In this document: piece after piece, positions 44,801 to 57,209 of the stretch
How the letters are laid out: each line of letters opens with the position of its first letter
Numbering within the stretch: the stretch's first letter is position 1
From: Episyrphus balteatus
Lineage: Eukaryota; Arthropoda; Insecta; Diptera; Syrphidae
Assembly (NCBI RefSeq): GCF_945859705.1
Contig: NC_079135.1
Span: 17,486,501-17,550,500, forward strand
Reading direction: 5' to 3'
Length of the DNA stretch: 64,000 nt
Position numbers and translations under genes: made by a program
The notes under the pieces: generated by a model
Database searches by the model: none
The model's input: only the letters and a program-made list of their open reading frames with translations
Told to the model about the DNA's origin: nothing

Positions 44801-46565
44801 GAAGCAAAACAAAAACATAGACAATAACCAGATTTTGATTTATTCTTTTAGTGTTTTTACGCCGTGATTGGCGGTGTCGACTGAGACTATTTTCACTTTT
44901 TTCCTTAAAGCTGGAGTTTTTTTCCTTTTGTTAAACACAAAAAAAAAATCTATCTTTTGTGAGTAATAGTGCACGCTATTACCACTGGCAGTATTTTATA
45001 TATTTTTTTTCTCTTCCAAGACCACAGATAACGTAACACAAATTTTGTTTGTGTGTGTGTGTCTTATGAATATAGTTCCTCATTCCATGAAATATATAAA
45101 TTATGAATCACCCAGGTTATCCCATTCATAAATTTTTCCAATTTATAAAAAAAAGGGATTTTCATTTTCTTCTACTTTTTTTTTTTTTTTTTTTTTGAAT
45201 TTGAAGGAAATTGTATCATGTTGGGAGTAGATAAGTACTTTGAGAGGGCGTATTTTTTTTTTAGTATAGGATTTTGCAAAAAGAGTAAGCTTTTAATGGA
45301 TTTGTTGTGGTGTATGATTAATTGGAGTAAGATTTGTTGAGAAGATTAATAGTAAACATATATGAGAAAGAGAAATAATCAACAAAAAAATAATGTAACC
45401 AATCTACCACTTTGTTTACATATACTGCACCTTTTTTTGAGATCTTATTCACCTTGCTACTAAGTACACGGTTGGAAATATGGAATTAATTTGTTTCAAA
45501 ACATTAAAAAAAATAAAATTTTTAAAACATTGTACCATTTTAAAAACACAAATTTTATTTTGATGGATTTTTATAATCTCATGTAATTTTATAAGGACTT
45601 CTAGCAAATTTTTAAATGATTATTTTTGTGTTTTGTTACATTTTTTTCATGATCTAAGCATTTTTTGGTATTCGACAAAATTTCGAAACAGAATTTAGTT
45701 CACAAAAATCGAAAACAAAATATGTGCGCTTTTTCCAAGACTTTGAAAATTTAACTTGAAAAACCATACCATATCAATTTTGGAATTTTCTTTTCGCATT
45801 AATTAAATTTCTTATCGATTTTTAAATTAATGTAGCTATATGAAAAAAGTAGCCTTTATTGAAAAAAAAAATAAAAATAAGTATACGCCATAGAGTACGT
45901 ATTGGTAGACACTCCTCTGAACTTTAAAACAACATCAAAAGGTACTTGAATAAAATAATAAATAAATTTATTAGCTAAAAGAAATTAAAACTTAGGAACT
46001 CAAATTGAGGAGAAAAAGTTGCCAGGTCACAAAAACAAAATAATTTTGCCAAAGTCATAAAACTATAATTTTGCAAGTAAATTAAAAAAAAAAAAAATTG
46101 AGGAGGGTTAGGAGAGTAAAAATTTACAACATAATTGTTAAATATTATAAAAGTTAAAATCGAAGTGGTTGCCAGATGTCAATAAACTTTCAAACATAAA
46201 AAAAAAAATATTTTTCAAAAGTTTGTATTGCTAGGATACAAAGTGGAAGATTAATATCATAATAGTTTTTATTATGATATTATAATAAAGGAAACAAAAA
46301 GTGTTTATAACGTAATAGAGTTGCCAGAGCCATAAAAATTTTGTTAAGAAAAAGAAAAAAAGAAAAAAGTTAGCCCGCCAAGATAAAACGATGGAAATTA
46401 ATTCTCTTATTGTATTTATTTCATACTTTAAAAATGTTAATATGCCTGACTAGATCGCATGATTTTTCTCTTATATTAAAGTTTAAAAGAAAGTAAAGGC
46501 TGTGTTTGTAAAAATTCAAATTCATAAAGAAAAGAAATGTAAAAATAATGTAACTTAATTTTTTT
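41816..46565. other. No supported gene; GC-richer patch at 43.6-44.7 kb
   Basis: AT-rich except for 43000-44700, where composition rises and several minus-strand open frames appear (43654-43971, 43923-44162, 44220-44477, 44392-44595). None has a recognisable domain, none has a convincing partner exon, and all overlap in different frames. 44190-44220 holds GACGCTGCTGCCGCCGCTGT followed by TATATATAACC, a TATA-like run. A promoter or 5' region is possible but unproven. Confidence 0.35.
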
Positions 46566-46917
46566 AGCCTAGTACGCTGCTGATGCGAAACGAAAAAATT
46601 TTCAAGTCTCCAAAGTCGTTAAAGTCAAAATTAAAAAAAAAATCAAAATTAATTCAAAATCAAGAAAAATCAACAGCAAATAATTTTTAAAGCAAGAAAT
46701 AAATGAATACAAAGTGAAAAAAGAGTCAAGAAAAAAAGTCAAGAAAAATGCACAGGACAGTAAAAAGTAAGTGACAAATAAGTGAAAACTCTCCAATTTT
46801 TCGCTAGATAGAGCTGCGTACTGAAAAACGAAAAGCAAAACCAAATTTTCCGTTCAGGATTTCGTTAACGAAGTTTTGTATGGAAAATTTCTTTTCGCTT
46901 CAGCAACGTACCAGGCT
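46566..46917. mobile_element. 352 bp MITE with AGCCTRGTACG ends
   Basis: The left end AGCCTAGTACGCTGCTGATG plus CGAAACGAAAAAATTTTC is mirrored by the right end, GAAAATTTCTTTTCGCTTCA then GCAACGTACCAGGCT (to 46917). The terminal repeats are about 36 bp and around 80 percent alike. Related single ends occur at 2902-2960 and 5462-5520. It encodes nothing. The open frame 46602-46844 on the minus strand is an AT-rich artefact. Confidence 0.75.
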
Positions 46918-49221
46918 TTAAAAGGCAAATACATTACTGTAAACTGTTAAGACCTTAAAATGGAGCATGCAATCGAATTAATTGTTTATAAAAAATTTTA
47001 AAATTATTTTTTTTTTTAAATTGTTAGAGGTATTTTTTTTTTAAATATAGGTTTTTATAAATTAAACTTTGTGAAAATTAAAAAAAAGTATTATTTGACA
47101 CATTAAAACAAAATAAAAAAATTGTTTAAAAAAAAAACGAAATTTAAATATTTACAAAAAATAAAAAAAAAATGTTATTTTTTGGAAGTTTTTGAAAATT
47201 TATTGCTATGGCTTCTCCCCGAACGTGTTCCGAATGTGTCCCGAACGTGTCACGAAACAGTTCATGACGATACCTGACATGGAACCGTTTTCTTGAATTC
47301 TGCCTTTCGCGTAAATGACATATGACCGATATAATAACCAGAATATTAAAATGAAGAAAAATTTTCAAAAAAATGTTTTTGGATTTTGAGAAAATTAATT
47401 TTGTTTTTTATGTTTTTTTTTTTTTAAATAAATATACTCGTAAATATTTTATTTTAAATGTTGTTTTATAATAAAACTACTTGAAACAAATTGGCCGAAC
47501 GATTTTGATTTTTTGAATTCTTTTCTATAATTCTTAGTTCTTTGTTTTAAGTTCAGAAGAATGTTTTCTTAAATTAAAAATAAGATCCAAGTCTTATGAA
47601 TTTCTAGTTTAATTTTCTTTTTAAAGCAATATTAAAATTTATTATTTTTTATTTATTTTAAAGACTAGAACCTTTTTAAACACACACATTTTGATGAAAA
47701 TCGTAAAAGCCGTTTGTCAAAAAATTATTTGCTTTACTAAATTAGTTATGGTTATACGATGACAGGTAATTAAATTTAATTTTTTGCTGAAATACCCTCT
47801 GGAAAACCCCCAAACTAATAACTGTCAAATTTGAAGACCCGAATTTTTACTCAGATTAAAAAAAAAAAAATGCTAAATGGGAGAACCACGCTTGAAAAAA
47901 TGAGTAAACAAATATTTTTATCCAAAATGCAATTTTTTACTAAATTCTCAAGTATTTTTAACTGTGTACACAATACCACCATTAGTTAAATGTACATATT
48001 ATCCAAGTTGGTAACAATAGTAAGTATATACCCAAAACTGATATCAATAAATTCACTGGAAAGTTTGTCCACTTCTCTTAATATGATTTATGAGGAGAAA
48101 TCCCACAGGTAATTGAAACTAAAAACCTAAAAAAAAAAAAAGATAAACCTACAGCGACGATCAACGACGGTCGACAAAGAAAAAAAAAATATTCCATTTT
48201 GATGATTTAATTGCATACTATGGTGGTCAAATGTTATTTGGTGAATTATGACTTTAAACTCAAAGTTTATAAATTTCTATCGCTGAAAGAGGTTGAATTT
48301 TCGCTTAGCCATAGATGACCGCCAATTCCTTAGAATAACTTTGTATTCAATTTTGCACTCCAGATTATAATTTTGGCTAAAGTCAACGCCCTTAAATGGT
48401 TTTTAATTAATAGGGTTATTCTGTACTTTTACCTAGAACATTTGATTCTTTGAGTTTCAAGGTGATGAATTTTTTAGCATTTTAAGACCTTAAGAATTAT
48501 GGGTTATATATCTTTTGAAATAAGAACTAGTTTTTTTGGCAGAAAAGGTCTTCTAAGAACTTTTGATTTCATCAAAGTTCCTCTTAAGAAATAGCTTAGG
48601 GGAATGTGATTGATGAGTTTTTGAACCATTCAAGCTCGTTTGTGATTCATTAAACCATATGAGAAATAATGTAAGAGGTTCGAAACAAAAGAACACCCTG
48701 ACTTGAAGCTTAGCAAACAGTTTCCAAAAAAAAAAGTTTATGTACAATTTACTAATTTCTTTCGCAAAGAGTTATTTTTAAAAAGCAGTGATAGCAGTGA
48801 GCAGCATATAAAAAGAGCAGCTATTAATAGCTGCTATTTAATCACTTTTTATATAGCAGTTAACGCTGGCTGCAAGTTACTCTTTATATTTCTTTCTGAT
48901 TTGAAATACATATGATTGAAAATAAAATAAATAAAATGAAAGTGACCATTTTTAACATTTTTAATAAGAAATGACTCCTTGAATGCCTGCACTGAAACAA
49001 TGGTACATAAATTCGTCTGCTCTGTTTCGTCATCATCATAGTAAACATTTTTCTACAATTTTGTTTTTTTTTTTTCATCGTTAATCAATTTATTACATAT
49101 AAAGATCATAATGCTCTCAAAAAAGTAGTGAAATAGTAAAGAGTCGAGAACATTTTCTGGAAAAGAGCAGTGAAGAGTGAAGTTACAAATAATAGTAAGC
49201 AGTTATACTTATAAAATGGTG
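46918..49221. other. AT-rich DNA, no gene
   Basis: Three imperfect 12-base CGAACGTGTNNC-like units occur at 47218-47256. A perfect 20-base palindrome AGCAGCTATTAATAGCTGCT is at 48816-48835 with TATAAAAAG/CTTTTTATA further out, forming a larger hairpin. Nothing codes for a recognisable protein. Confidence 0.4.
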
Positions 49222-49899
49222 CAGGGAACTAAGTCCACGGGAACTAAGTCCACTGAGGGACTTCGTTCTCATTGATTGGGAACGAAATCCACTTTAGTGA
49301 AGTGGTTTTCGTTCCCATTTAAGGTGGGATTGAATTCCACTCTCTAATGGGAACCTAGTACACACTCAAAAAAATTAAAAGAGAATTTATTTTCAATAAC
49401 GATTTAATAACGTAAAAGAAATCAAATAAGCGTGATTTTTCATAAAAGTACTTCTTAGTAAAAAAAAAAAATCGCGCAGGGGCATAAATCCCAATTTTTT
49501 TCGGAATTTATGTCCCACTTTACTAGAATCCAGTTCGGGACTTAGGTATGTCCCTCACTACTGAGACATAAGTCCCAAAAAAAATTTCGGCACTCATTTC
49601 CCACATGTATTTTTTTTTTTATTTTTGCGTATAAGTACCTGAAGAGACACTGCTGATAAAATAGTAGAACCGAAATATTAGAACAGGTCTTGATTTATTT
49701 TTGTCGGTAGTACCTAGTTCAATGCAAAGCACAATTACAACTTACTATTGAAAAACAAAAATGAAGTTGGCAAACTTAATGGTTAGTCGAAATAGCATCG
49801 TGACAAAATAAGATCATGGAAAGTGAAAGTCTTTTCGAAAATATTTTTGATATGTCTTCTTTTTGAGCTGATAACAGGGTGAAGTGGATAAACTTTTTC

Positions 49900-50017
49900 T
49901 CTCATGAGAATCTATTTAATTTGTACAACCCAAATTATAACCTCAAAATTGATTCTCCCCTGGGCAAAATTTTTTTCCGCTTCGCTTCGGGTTGTACAAA
50001 TTAATTAGATTCTCATG
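49900..50017. repeat. Hairpin of ~30 bp arms
   Basis: CATGAGAATCTATTTAATTTGTACAACCC (from 49903) pairs with GGGTTGTACAAATTAATTAGATTCTCATG (to 50017), with small mismatches. A CCGCTTCG motif lies just inside the right arm and again near 50033. Confidence 0.75.
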
Positions 50018-50300
50018 TAAGTAAATGTTTTTCCGCTTCGGGTTTGCCAAATTATAACACTGCATTAACATACAAACATTTGCGTCTGCCTGGCGATCTA
50101 ACATTACCTCAGCAGAAGAACGAACTTGCGTGAGCGGTCCACTTAGGATATTTGAAGTCGCCAATGTCGGCGTCTTTTTAACTAACTGAAACCTTGCCTG
50201 GCACGCTTCTCGGGTTCTCAGTATTTTAAATCCTTTTTAGGGTTCTCTGTCCCGCTCACGTAACTTCGTTGCTCCGCAAAGGGTATGTAAAGTCGCCAGG

Positions 50301-53300
50301 GCCCTATTTCACCAACTACAAGTTACAAGCACAAATTTGTAACTTGTAGATCACAAGTACAAATTTGTACAATGGAATTCTGTTTCACAAAGTACAAATA
50401 AGTAATTCACAAATTTGTGATTATCGAAAAAAAAAATTACAACTAACTTTAGAAAACCACAAGTTTGTAGAATTACCGTTTCACCATATATATTTTTTTC
50501 TTGTAAACAACAAGTTTATCTCACAAACTTGTAAAGCTCGTTGTAGTCTTAGCGGGGACCGTTGAGTTACTTAACTCATAACGACAGAGGTTAAAATTGG
50601 TTTCAAATGAAAATTAAGTTGATAACGAATATGAAAAAATAGGATTGCCATTTTTAAAACTTGAGCTCTTATTTGACAACCCTATTTTAAACGGAAAATT
50701 GTCAAATAACTAATACTGTCATATCTTAATAGTTTAATCAAATCAGAAAATTTTTTTGACATGACAAACAAAATTGTAAATATATATTAAGATTTTTGTA
50801 TTGCTGGATTATTTTTAGGTATATTTCTATATATCCATGGATTTATAGAAGTAAAATAAAAGGTAAAATAAAAATATTGTAAATATGTAGTGAGGAAAAT
50901 TAATAAAATAATTTAAATAATGAAGAACTACAAATATGAGAAATAAAAACAAGCCTCTTTGATCAAAAGAGAATGAATTTTTTCATACTTAAGAGGTAGG
51001 TTATAGCAATCAGGAAAATTTTTTCAACAGATATTTTGTGATGTTTTCATTCGATTTGAAACACAAATGCTATACCAATTTTTAAAGCATTTGTTTTCCA
51101 TTACAAATTAAAAAAAAAAACAAATATTTATTACAAATAAAAAAAAATGCATTAAAAAAATATTGATTGCAACTGAAATAAATTGCATTTAAAAAAAATA
51201 TTGCAACTTAAAAATACTTGCCTTAAAAAAAAATATTTGTTGCTTTATTGCAAAAAAAAAATTTGCATTAAAAAAAATTGCAGCTGAAAAATATTTGGAT
51301 TGAAAAAAAAAAAATTTTATTGCAAATTAAAATATGTATACTAAAAACAAATTGTATCGCAAATAAAAAATTTTCTTAATAGAAAAAAATCAAGGCAAAA
51401 TGTGTGTGCATTAAATACATTTTCTTAATATTCGGTGAATTTCTTACAATTTTGGGTATCTGACCATACCTACATTAGTTATTTCAACTACCTATACTAT
51501 TGAACCTTATCTAAGGCCAAAAAGTCAAAACTGTAAGGGATTCGACGAATATTAAAAAAAATATTTAGTACATACATTTTGCATCTATTTTTTTTAATAC
51601 AGAAAATGTTTTAGGTATTTGTAATATAATTTTTTTGTAACCCGAGTCGAACTTTATGTACGAATTTTGTACTCAATGTACTTAATAGAATCTATATAAC
51701 TACTTATAATTTTAAAATAAACCTAAATATGAACTTTGTGTACTTACTAATCTCAGTATCTCCTAGGAACCCTCCACGACGGATAATTAACGACTTTTAA
51801 AACTGAAAACTCTAGTTTAATCCTAAGCATTCTATTTGTGTCCAGAATTATAAGACCTTACTAAGTACTTGAAAAACTCTTTAAGCTTGGTAGATACTAT
51901 TAATACTATTTAAGCTAGGTTGAGACTATTAAAACATCAAACACTTTTTAAGTTCTAAATGTTCTTCTTCAAATTTGTACTTTTCAATTCTTAATACTAT
52001 TAAAACTCCAAACACTAGGTATGTCCTAGAAACTCAAGTTCAGACATGCAACAAACTTGCTCATTGTCTGATACACACATTAAAGGCCATTCGAAGTAGA
52101 GTATGGCGAGTTCGGGTCGGTATCGGTTGATTTTTTTTTTTTTTTTGTGAAAAAAAATCAGCGTACTATATATTAGGTCTGTTTAATGGATGCCGTCTAA
52201 AACATAAATATTTTTACTTTTTTAACATTTTTAATCCAATTCTTGTTTGGGTACTCTAAAAATATTTCTGTTTTGTAGGTATAGTATACGTAAAAAAAAA
52301 AGTTCTTAAGTTCTTAGAAAAAAAGTGGAATTTAAAATGTGGAAGTGAAATAGGTAAAGTGAAAGAAAAAAAATGCGTGTCGGTCAAAATAAATAAATAA
52401 TTTTAATAATTAGGTACCTACTAATTAAATGATTTTGTTTTGCTCTAAAGCAAGTAAAAAAAACCATAAAAAAAGTGGTTTTCGTAATGACTTCCGTCGG
52501 TCCGTGTGTTGGTTTGTCAGTTCGTTGCGTGCGTGTCGGTGCGTGCATCTGTACATGAAAATGCAGCTTAAACGGGTGGACGGATTTTCTTGTAATTTGG
52601 TATGAATGATTTTATCATAATTTGCATGCTTATTTTTTTTTAATGTTTATATCTCCTTTGGAAAGTGTACCTCCAATACAATTTTTTCGAACAATTGCAA
52701 TTTTTGTAATAGAATTTACTAAGGAATATGCTGGCGGAAATTCTAACATGACTTGACTTGTTGGTAAATTAATTTAAAAACCATTAATCTTTCTTCAATT
52801 ATTTTTTAAACATTCAGTGTTTTATGAGAAAATAATACAATGACACAGTATTGGAACTAATTCTTTTTTTATTGATTACACCTGAAAACTGACCTTTGAA
52901 TTTTTCTTACTATGTCTGCGATCCCCGCCGCGGATGAATTATAGCTGCAAGGCCCTTAAGGCAATAAAGTCGCATTTTTTTAATGGAAACTATTAAAAAA
53001 ATATTAAGTAAGCCTAGAGAGAAGAAAAGGGCCTATAGAATTTTTGGAAATATAACTAGAATAAATAGGACTTAATGCGTTTTCATAGAATATTTAGGTC
53101 TTAAACAGGCTTTAATTGAAATTTTTTTTGGTCCTAAATAACTACCCAAAATGGGATTTTTTCCGATAACCGACTATTTGAGGTCTTAAGTAGAGGCTAT
53201 TTCCTTTAGAAATCTAGTGATACTTATGACCTATTGAATCTAAACAAAGAATGTTTAGGTTATATTTAGGTTTTAAATAGTGCCAAATGTTCGACTCGGG

Positions 53301-53955
53301 AATGCAAAATATATTTATTTGCAATAAAAATATTATTTTCAATAAAAATATAATATTCAATGCAAATATTTTTCAGTTGCAATAATATTTTTTTTAAAGC
53401 AAATTTTTTTTATTTGCAATAAATATTTTTTTTTTAATGCAAATATAATATAAAAAAAATTTTTTAATGCAATTTTTTTTTCATTATGAAATTTTTTTAC
53501 TTGCAATAAATGATTTTTTTTTTTTAAATTCAAATGCATTTTTACAACCCTGAATAATAATAACATAGCTTTTCTAAAAATAATAATAATGGCCTTCGGC
53601 GTAAGGCCATTTTAAACACTTTAATCACTCTAAATATGGTTTTTACAAACTTGTAACAAAAATGACATACGTCTTGACTCTTGTAAAAATTTTTCACAAA
53701 TAAATAGAAACTTGTAACTGTTCTTTTTTTGGTGAAACAGAAACCCACAAGAAACTTGAAAGCTCACAAATTTGTTACATGTAAAATACAAGTTTTGGTG
53801 AAACAGGAAATGGATTTTTTCACAAATTTAAAATTGTAGATTACAAGTACAATTTTGTGATCACAAGAAACTGGTGAAACAAAATTAATCGATTTTTTCA
53901 CAAATATTGTGAAAATTACTTGTAATTACAAATTTGTAAGTTGGTGAAATAGGGC
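50301..53955. mobile_element. 3655 bp GCCCTATTTCACC element with CCAGG duplication
   Basis: It begins GCCCTATTTCACCAACTACA (50301) and ends AAGTTGGTGAAATAGGGC (53955), flanked by CCAGG on both sides (50296-50300 and 53956-53960). Subterminal sequence on both sides is dense with ACAAATTTGT, ACAAGTAC and TTGTAAC motifs. Further in, A-rich repeats of TTGCATT/AAATATTTG appear in opposite orientation at 51060-51400 and 53290-53545, so the arms extend about 1.1 kb and 0.66 kb. No transposase frame is seen in the 1.9 kb centre. A fragment of the GGGCAAGT dispersed repeat family sits at 52449-52640. The superfamily is undetermined. Confidence 0.75.
52449..52640 (+). repeat. Fragment of the dispersed repeat seen at 25.4-26.8 kb
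   Basis: AAAAAAAGTGGTTTTCGTAA, CGTCGGTCCGTGTG, AAACGGGTGGACGGATTTTC and TTTGGTATGAATGATTTT correspond in order to 26265-26370. It is embedded in the centre of the element at 50301-53955. Confidence 0.6.
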
Positions 53956-54213
53956 CCAGGAAGGCGCCAATAACAACACTTTTTTAACTAAACGGTGCCT
54001 TCTTCCGTGGATGTTAATTCCAAACTAAATGGAACTAACATCCAATTGGGTTAGTTCCGTGGGTGTAGGTACACTCTTTTTAAAGCTGAAACACAATCAC
54101 GCTTTGCCGTCGATTTTGACAACTGCGAAAAGTTCAACTATAGGAAATCTGTGTATCCTCACACAATGACGCTTTTCTTACGTACGCTTTTTTGACAAAC
54201 GTAAGGAAACGTA

Positions 54214-54260
54214 AGAAAGCGAGCAAAAGTTCAACCAGACTGAACTTTTGCTCGCTTTCT
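54214..54260. repeat. Perfect 20 bp stem, 7-base loop
   Basis: AGAAAGCGAGCAAAAGTTCA, loop ACCAGAC, then TGAACTTTTGCTCGCTTTCT. The stem is perfect. It sits inside the 54.09-54.74 kb sub-element, so it is probably part of a transposon and not a bacterial-style terminator. Confidence 0.9.
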
Positions 54261-54744
54261 GACATTTAACAGACATAGTTACAGTCACCCACATTATTAT
54301 TGCGCCAAATGTGAATAAAAAAAAATAAATTATTGCAATACTATGTGTGTTTTTTAATTTCTCTATATAGTTTTTGCACAAAATCGAGATATTTTAAATC
54401 AAAACAATTTACGTATTAAAAACAAAAAAAATTAATGATGTTTTAGACTGAGTTTTATTGTTAAAAACAATATATTTTGATTGGTTTTGTTTTTATAACT
54501 ATAGGATTAAAGAATAAACAAATTTCTTTGCATTTTTTAAACATATTAATATCCTTTTTCATTTTTCCACAATTAAATCAAGATAAAGACTTGGCCCAAT
54601 AATTTTGTGAGTGACTGTGTTTTTTTTTATTTGACAGCAGATTTTATGTTGCAATCAGCTGTTCAAAGTCAAAGTGACAGAAGCGCGCTTTGAGGATTTC
54701 TCAACGTAACGCAACGAAGCGACGCCCTAAAGCGTGATTGTGTT

Positions 54745-56669
54745 CACTGAACCAAATCCTTACGTAAATACAACGAAAAAATTCGTTGAGCCAACGAAAA
54801 TTTAATTATTTTTCAGGCGGTGAAAAATTTAGTTGGCTCAACGAAATGGCCTTCATACGTTAATGAAGAACTTCATCAACTAACGAAAACTTTCGTATTT
54901 TAATGAAATTTTTCATAAAAATTTTTGATCCCGAATTAATGAATTTTTACATCACTTTACGAAAGTTTTTCATTAATTAACGTAAAATTTAATTAAACAC
55001 GGTGATATTTTTCGTTAGTCAATGTATTTTTTGATTAATTTATGCAAAGAACTTTCGTAAGCTAACGAATTTTTTCGTAAATTTTATGAATATTTTAATT
55101 AAATTACGAAAAAATATTCGTTAGCTAACGAAACTTTTCATTGAAGTTATGAATATTTTCATAAATCAACGTAATTTTTTTATCAGCTTAGGAAACTGTT
55201 CGTTGTTTTAACTATTCTTTTCGAAGATTATTACTTACTTTATTTTCGTAAGCCTACGAATTTTTTCGTCCATTTTTCTTCCCTAAATTTTGGAATAAAA
55301 AACCTGAAATTCAAAAACAGTGGAGCGGAGCGAAAATTTTTTACCATACAAAAAGAAAATTGTTATTTTGAATTTGAATTTTTAATCATTCTAAATTAAA
55401 AACATGGAATACAAAAGTTAAATTAATTATATTAACAACTTTAAACACCTCTAAGGAAGGAGGTAAATGAATACTTTATACCGGCGGCGATATAAAAAGT
55501 TCTATCAGGGATTTGATGTCGATCACGGATGGTTGGCTTGATGATCGGCTTTTGAGGTGTTCCACGTATATAGGAAAGCTTCATGGGAGTTTTATATGTA
55601 ATTCTCCTTTAGAACCAGTACCATGTATAAGGTGCATTAGGATGACATCTTTGGAATCTGAAATAAAACATAAAGAAAAAACAAACAAAAAAAGTCAGAA
55701 TATTATAAGAGACAATAATATTGTTTTTTTTTTTTTATCAAATATAGGAAGCAATAATCGATTGATACGTACTATCTCTTCGTTCATCCACTCTTGCACT
55801 CTTTTAAGACAAAAGCCTTTTTTTCTTTTTGAAAGGATGAAACATAATCAAAATTATTTTGAGTTAGGTAGTTTACAATTATTTATCTTACCTGTATAAT
55901 TCTCGAGTAAATGGTCCAAGTTCCAGCTAAAAGGAGTTTTTTTCTTTAAATCTTCTTGGTAAGGATCCGCTTCTTGATGGCTTCCTATTATTAACACCAC
56001 TTATTTTTCTTATTGTTTGTTTCTGTTGTTTGTTGTTCTTTTTCTAATAGGGACATACCTAATTATTTTAAAGTTTTTCAGCACACAATATTTAGTATTT
56101 ATATTATTCCGCGTGAAAGGTCTTCGCACGTTGGGGGTTGAATATACACTGTGACTACCAGAAATGAACACAATAAACGAAAATACAGCGTGCTCTGTAT
56201 ACACGTAAGTCTACCTTTTTTTGGAAGCCCACGATTTATTTTCGTTAACTGATGTATTTTTTCATAAGCCGATGTAAAATTTCATTAGTCTATGAAGAAT
56301 TTTCATAAGCCAATTATTTATATTCATAAACTGATGAAGATTTTCGTTAGTTAATGTTGAACTTCATAAGTTGATGAATTTTTTCGTTACTCAATTAAAA
56401 TTGTGATCAAGTAAGGATCGAATTCATTTTTTTATTCTCTAAAATGAGTATGAAATTTTTCGTTAAATGATGAATCTTTTCATTAAAATGGATTTTTTGA
56501 CTCTTAAAGGGGAGAAAAAGTGTATGAAACGTTTTCATTAATTGATGAAGGTTTTCATATTACGAAAAATTACATATTTTCGTTGAGCCAACGAAAGTTT
56601 CGTTGGGCCAACGAAAATGTAGTGTATGAAAAGATTTTCGTAATTTTACGAAATTTATTATTTTCAGTG
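54745..56669. mobile_element. 1925 bp element with TTCGTTAGCTAACGAA subterminal repeats
   Basis: The ends are CACTGAA... (54745) and ...TTTTCAGTG (56669), followed on both sides by TTACGTAAAT/ATTTCGTAAAATTACGAAA and CGTTGAGCCAACGAAAA. About 0.5 kb on each side is filled with degenerate units built from TTTCGTTAGCTAACGAAA and TTTTCATTAA, themselves palindromic. The central 1 kb (55260-56215) lacks these units. A 128-codon open frame there (55513-55899) shows no recognisable domain and is probably chance. No convincing target duplication was found. Confidence 0.65.
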
Positions 56670-56962
56670 TTTCAGCTTTTAGTTTCTTGAAAACTGGATT
56701 CCAAAATGAACTGCTGATTTTCTAGATTCTGTAAAAAGTCAAATTAAAAACTCGTGACTCTTTTTCTTCTTATTTAACTTCTTCTTGGTGAAATGGGAAT
56801 TAAGTTAACATTCAGAGGGAACGAAAACCACACGTTTTTTTCTGAAATTAGATTCCCACCCAGCATGGGAACTTACTCCACTCTACTAAAATGGGTTTCG
56901 TTCCCACTGAGTGGGAACTAACTACCTCAGTGGACTAAGTTCCAGTGGACTTAGTTCCAGGG

Positions 56963-57209
56963 CTGCCACCTTACTCCTTTAGCAATAGATCTACTGCGTT
57001 TTAGCCCAAATGAAAATCTACTGCGCAGCTAAACGAATCTACTCCCCTTTTAAAAATTTTAATAGGACCTATTGTTGTCTATTTCAAAATTTTAAATACT
57101 GAGCCACGTTAACTCACTCTAAATGTATTCACTGAAAAATTCAAATATGCAGCCTTATCGTGAGCTTTACGTGAACAAAACTCCAAACGAAAAATTGTAT
57201 TTCACTTGG
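56963..57209. other. Short unannotated stretch
   Basis: Contains GATCTACTGCG/AATCTACTGCGC near 56990-57030 and nothing else recognised. Confidence 0.35.

Larger units (their letters stand above)
54083..56681. mobile_element. Composite inverted-repeat region: AAAGCTGAAACAC ends
   Basis: AAAGCTGAAACAC at 54083-54095 is matched by GTGTTTCAGCTTT at 56668-56680. Inside, AACACAATCACGCTTT (54090-54105) pairs with AAAGCGTGATTGTGTT (54729-54744), defining a 655 bp sub-element. This abuts a second sub-element at 54745-56669. Either one element captured another at its edge, or the ends recombined. Confidence 0.55.
49222..56962. mobile_element. Outer 7.7 kb inverted-repeat element with nested insertions
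   Basis: The left end repeats GGAACTAAGTCCAC twice (49225-49238 and again near 49240), followed by CACTGAGGGAC and several GGGAACGAAA/TTTCGTTCCC motifs. The right end carries the inverse: GTTCCCACTGAGTGGGAAC, CTCAGTGGACTAAGTTCCA, then GTGGACTTAGTTCCAG to 56962. I infer one old element whose subterminal repeats face inward. It contains at least three further inverted-repeat elements (50301, 54083 and 54745). No exact target duplication was found and no transposase is recognisable. Confidence 0.6.

Noticed and set aside
54214..54260. Intrinsic terminator
   Set aside because: The perfect stem lacks the bacterial context and lies within a transposon-like element of a eukaryotic genome.
55513..55899. 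128-codon open frame in the core of the 54.7-56.7 kb element
   Set aside because: It was considered as a transposase remnant, but no catalytic or DNA-binding motif is visible and the length is within chance for this composition.
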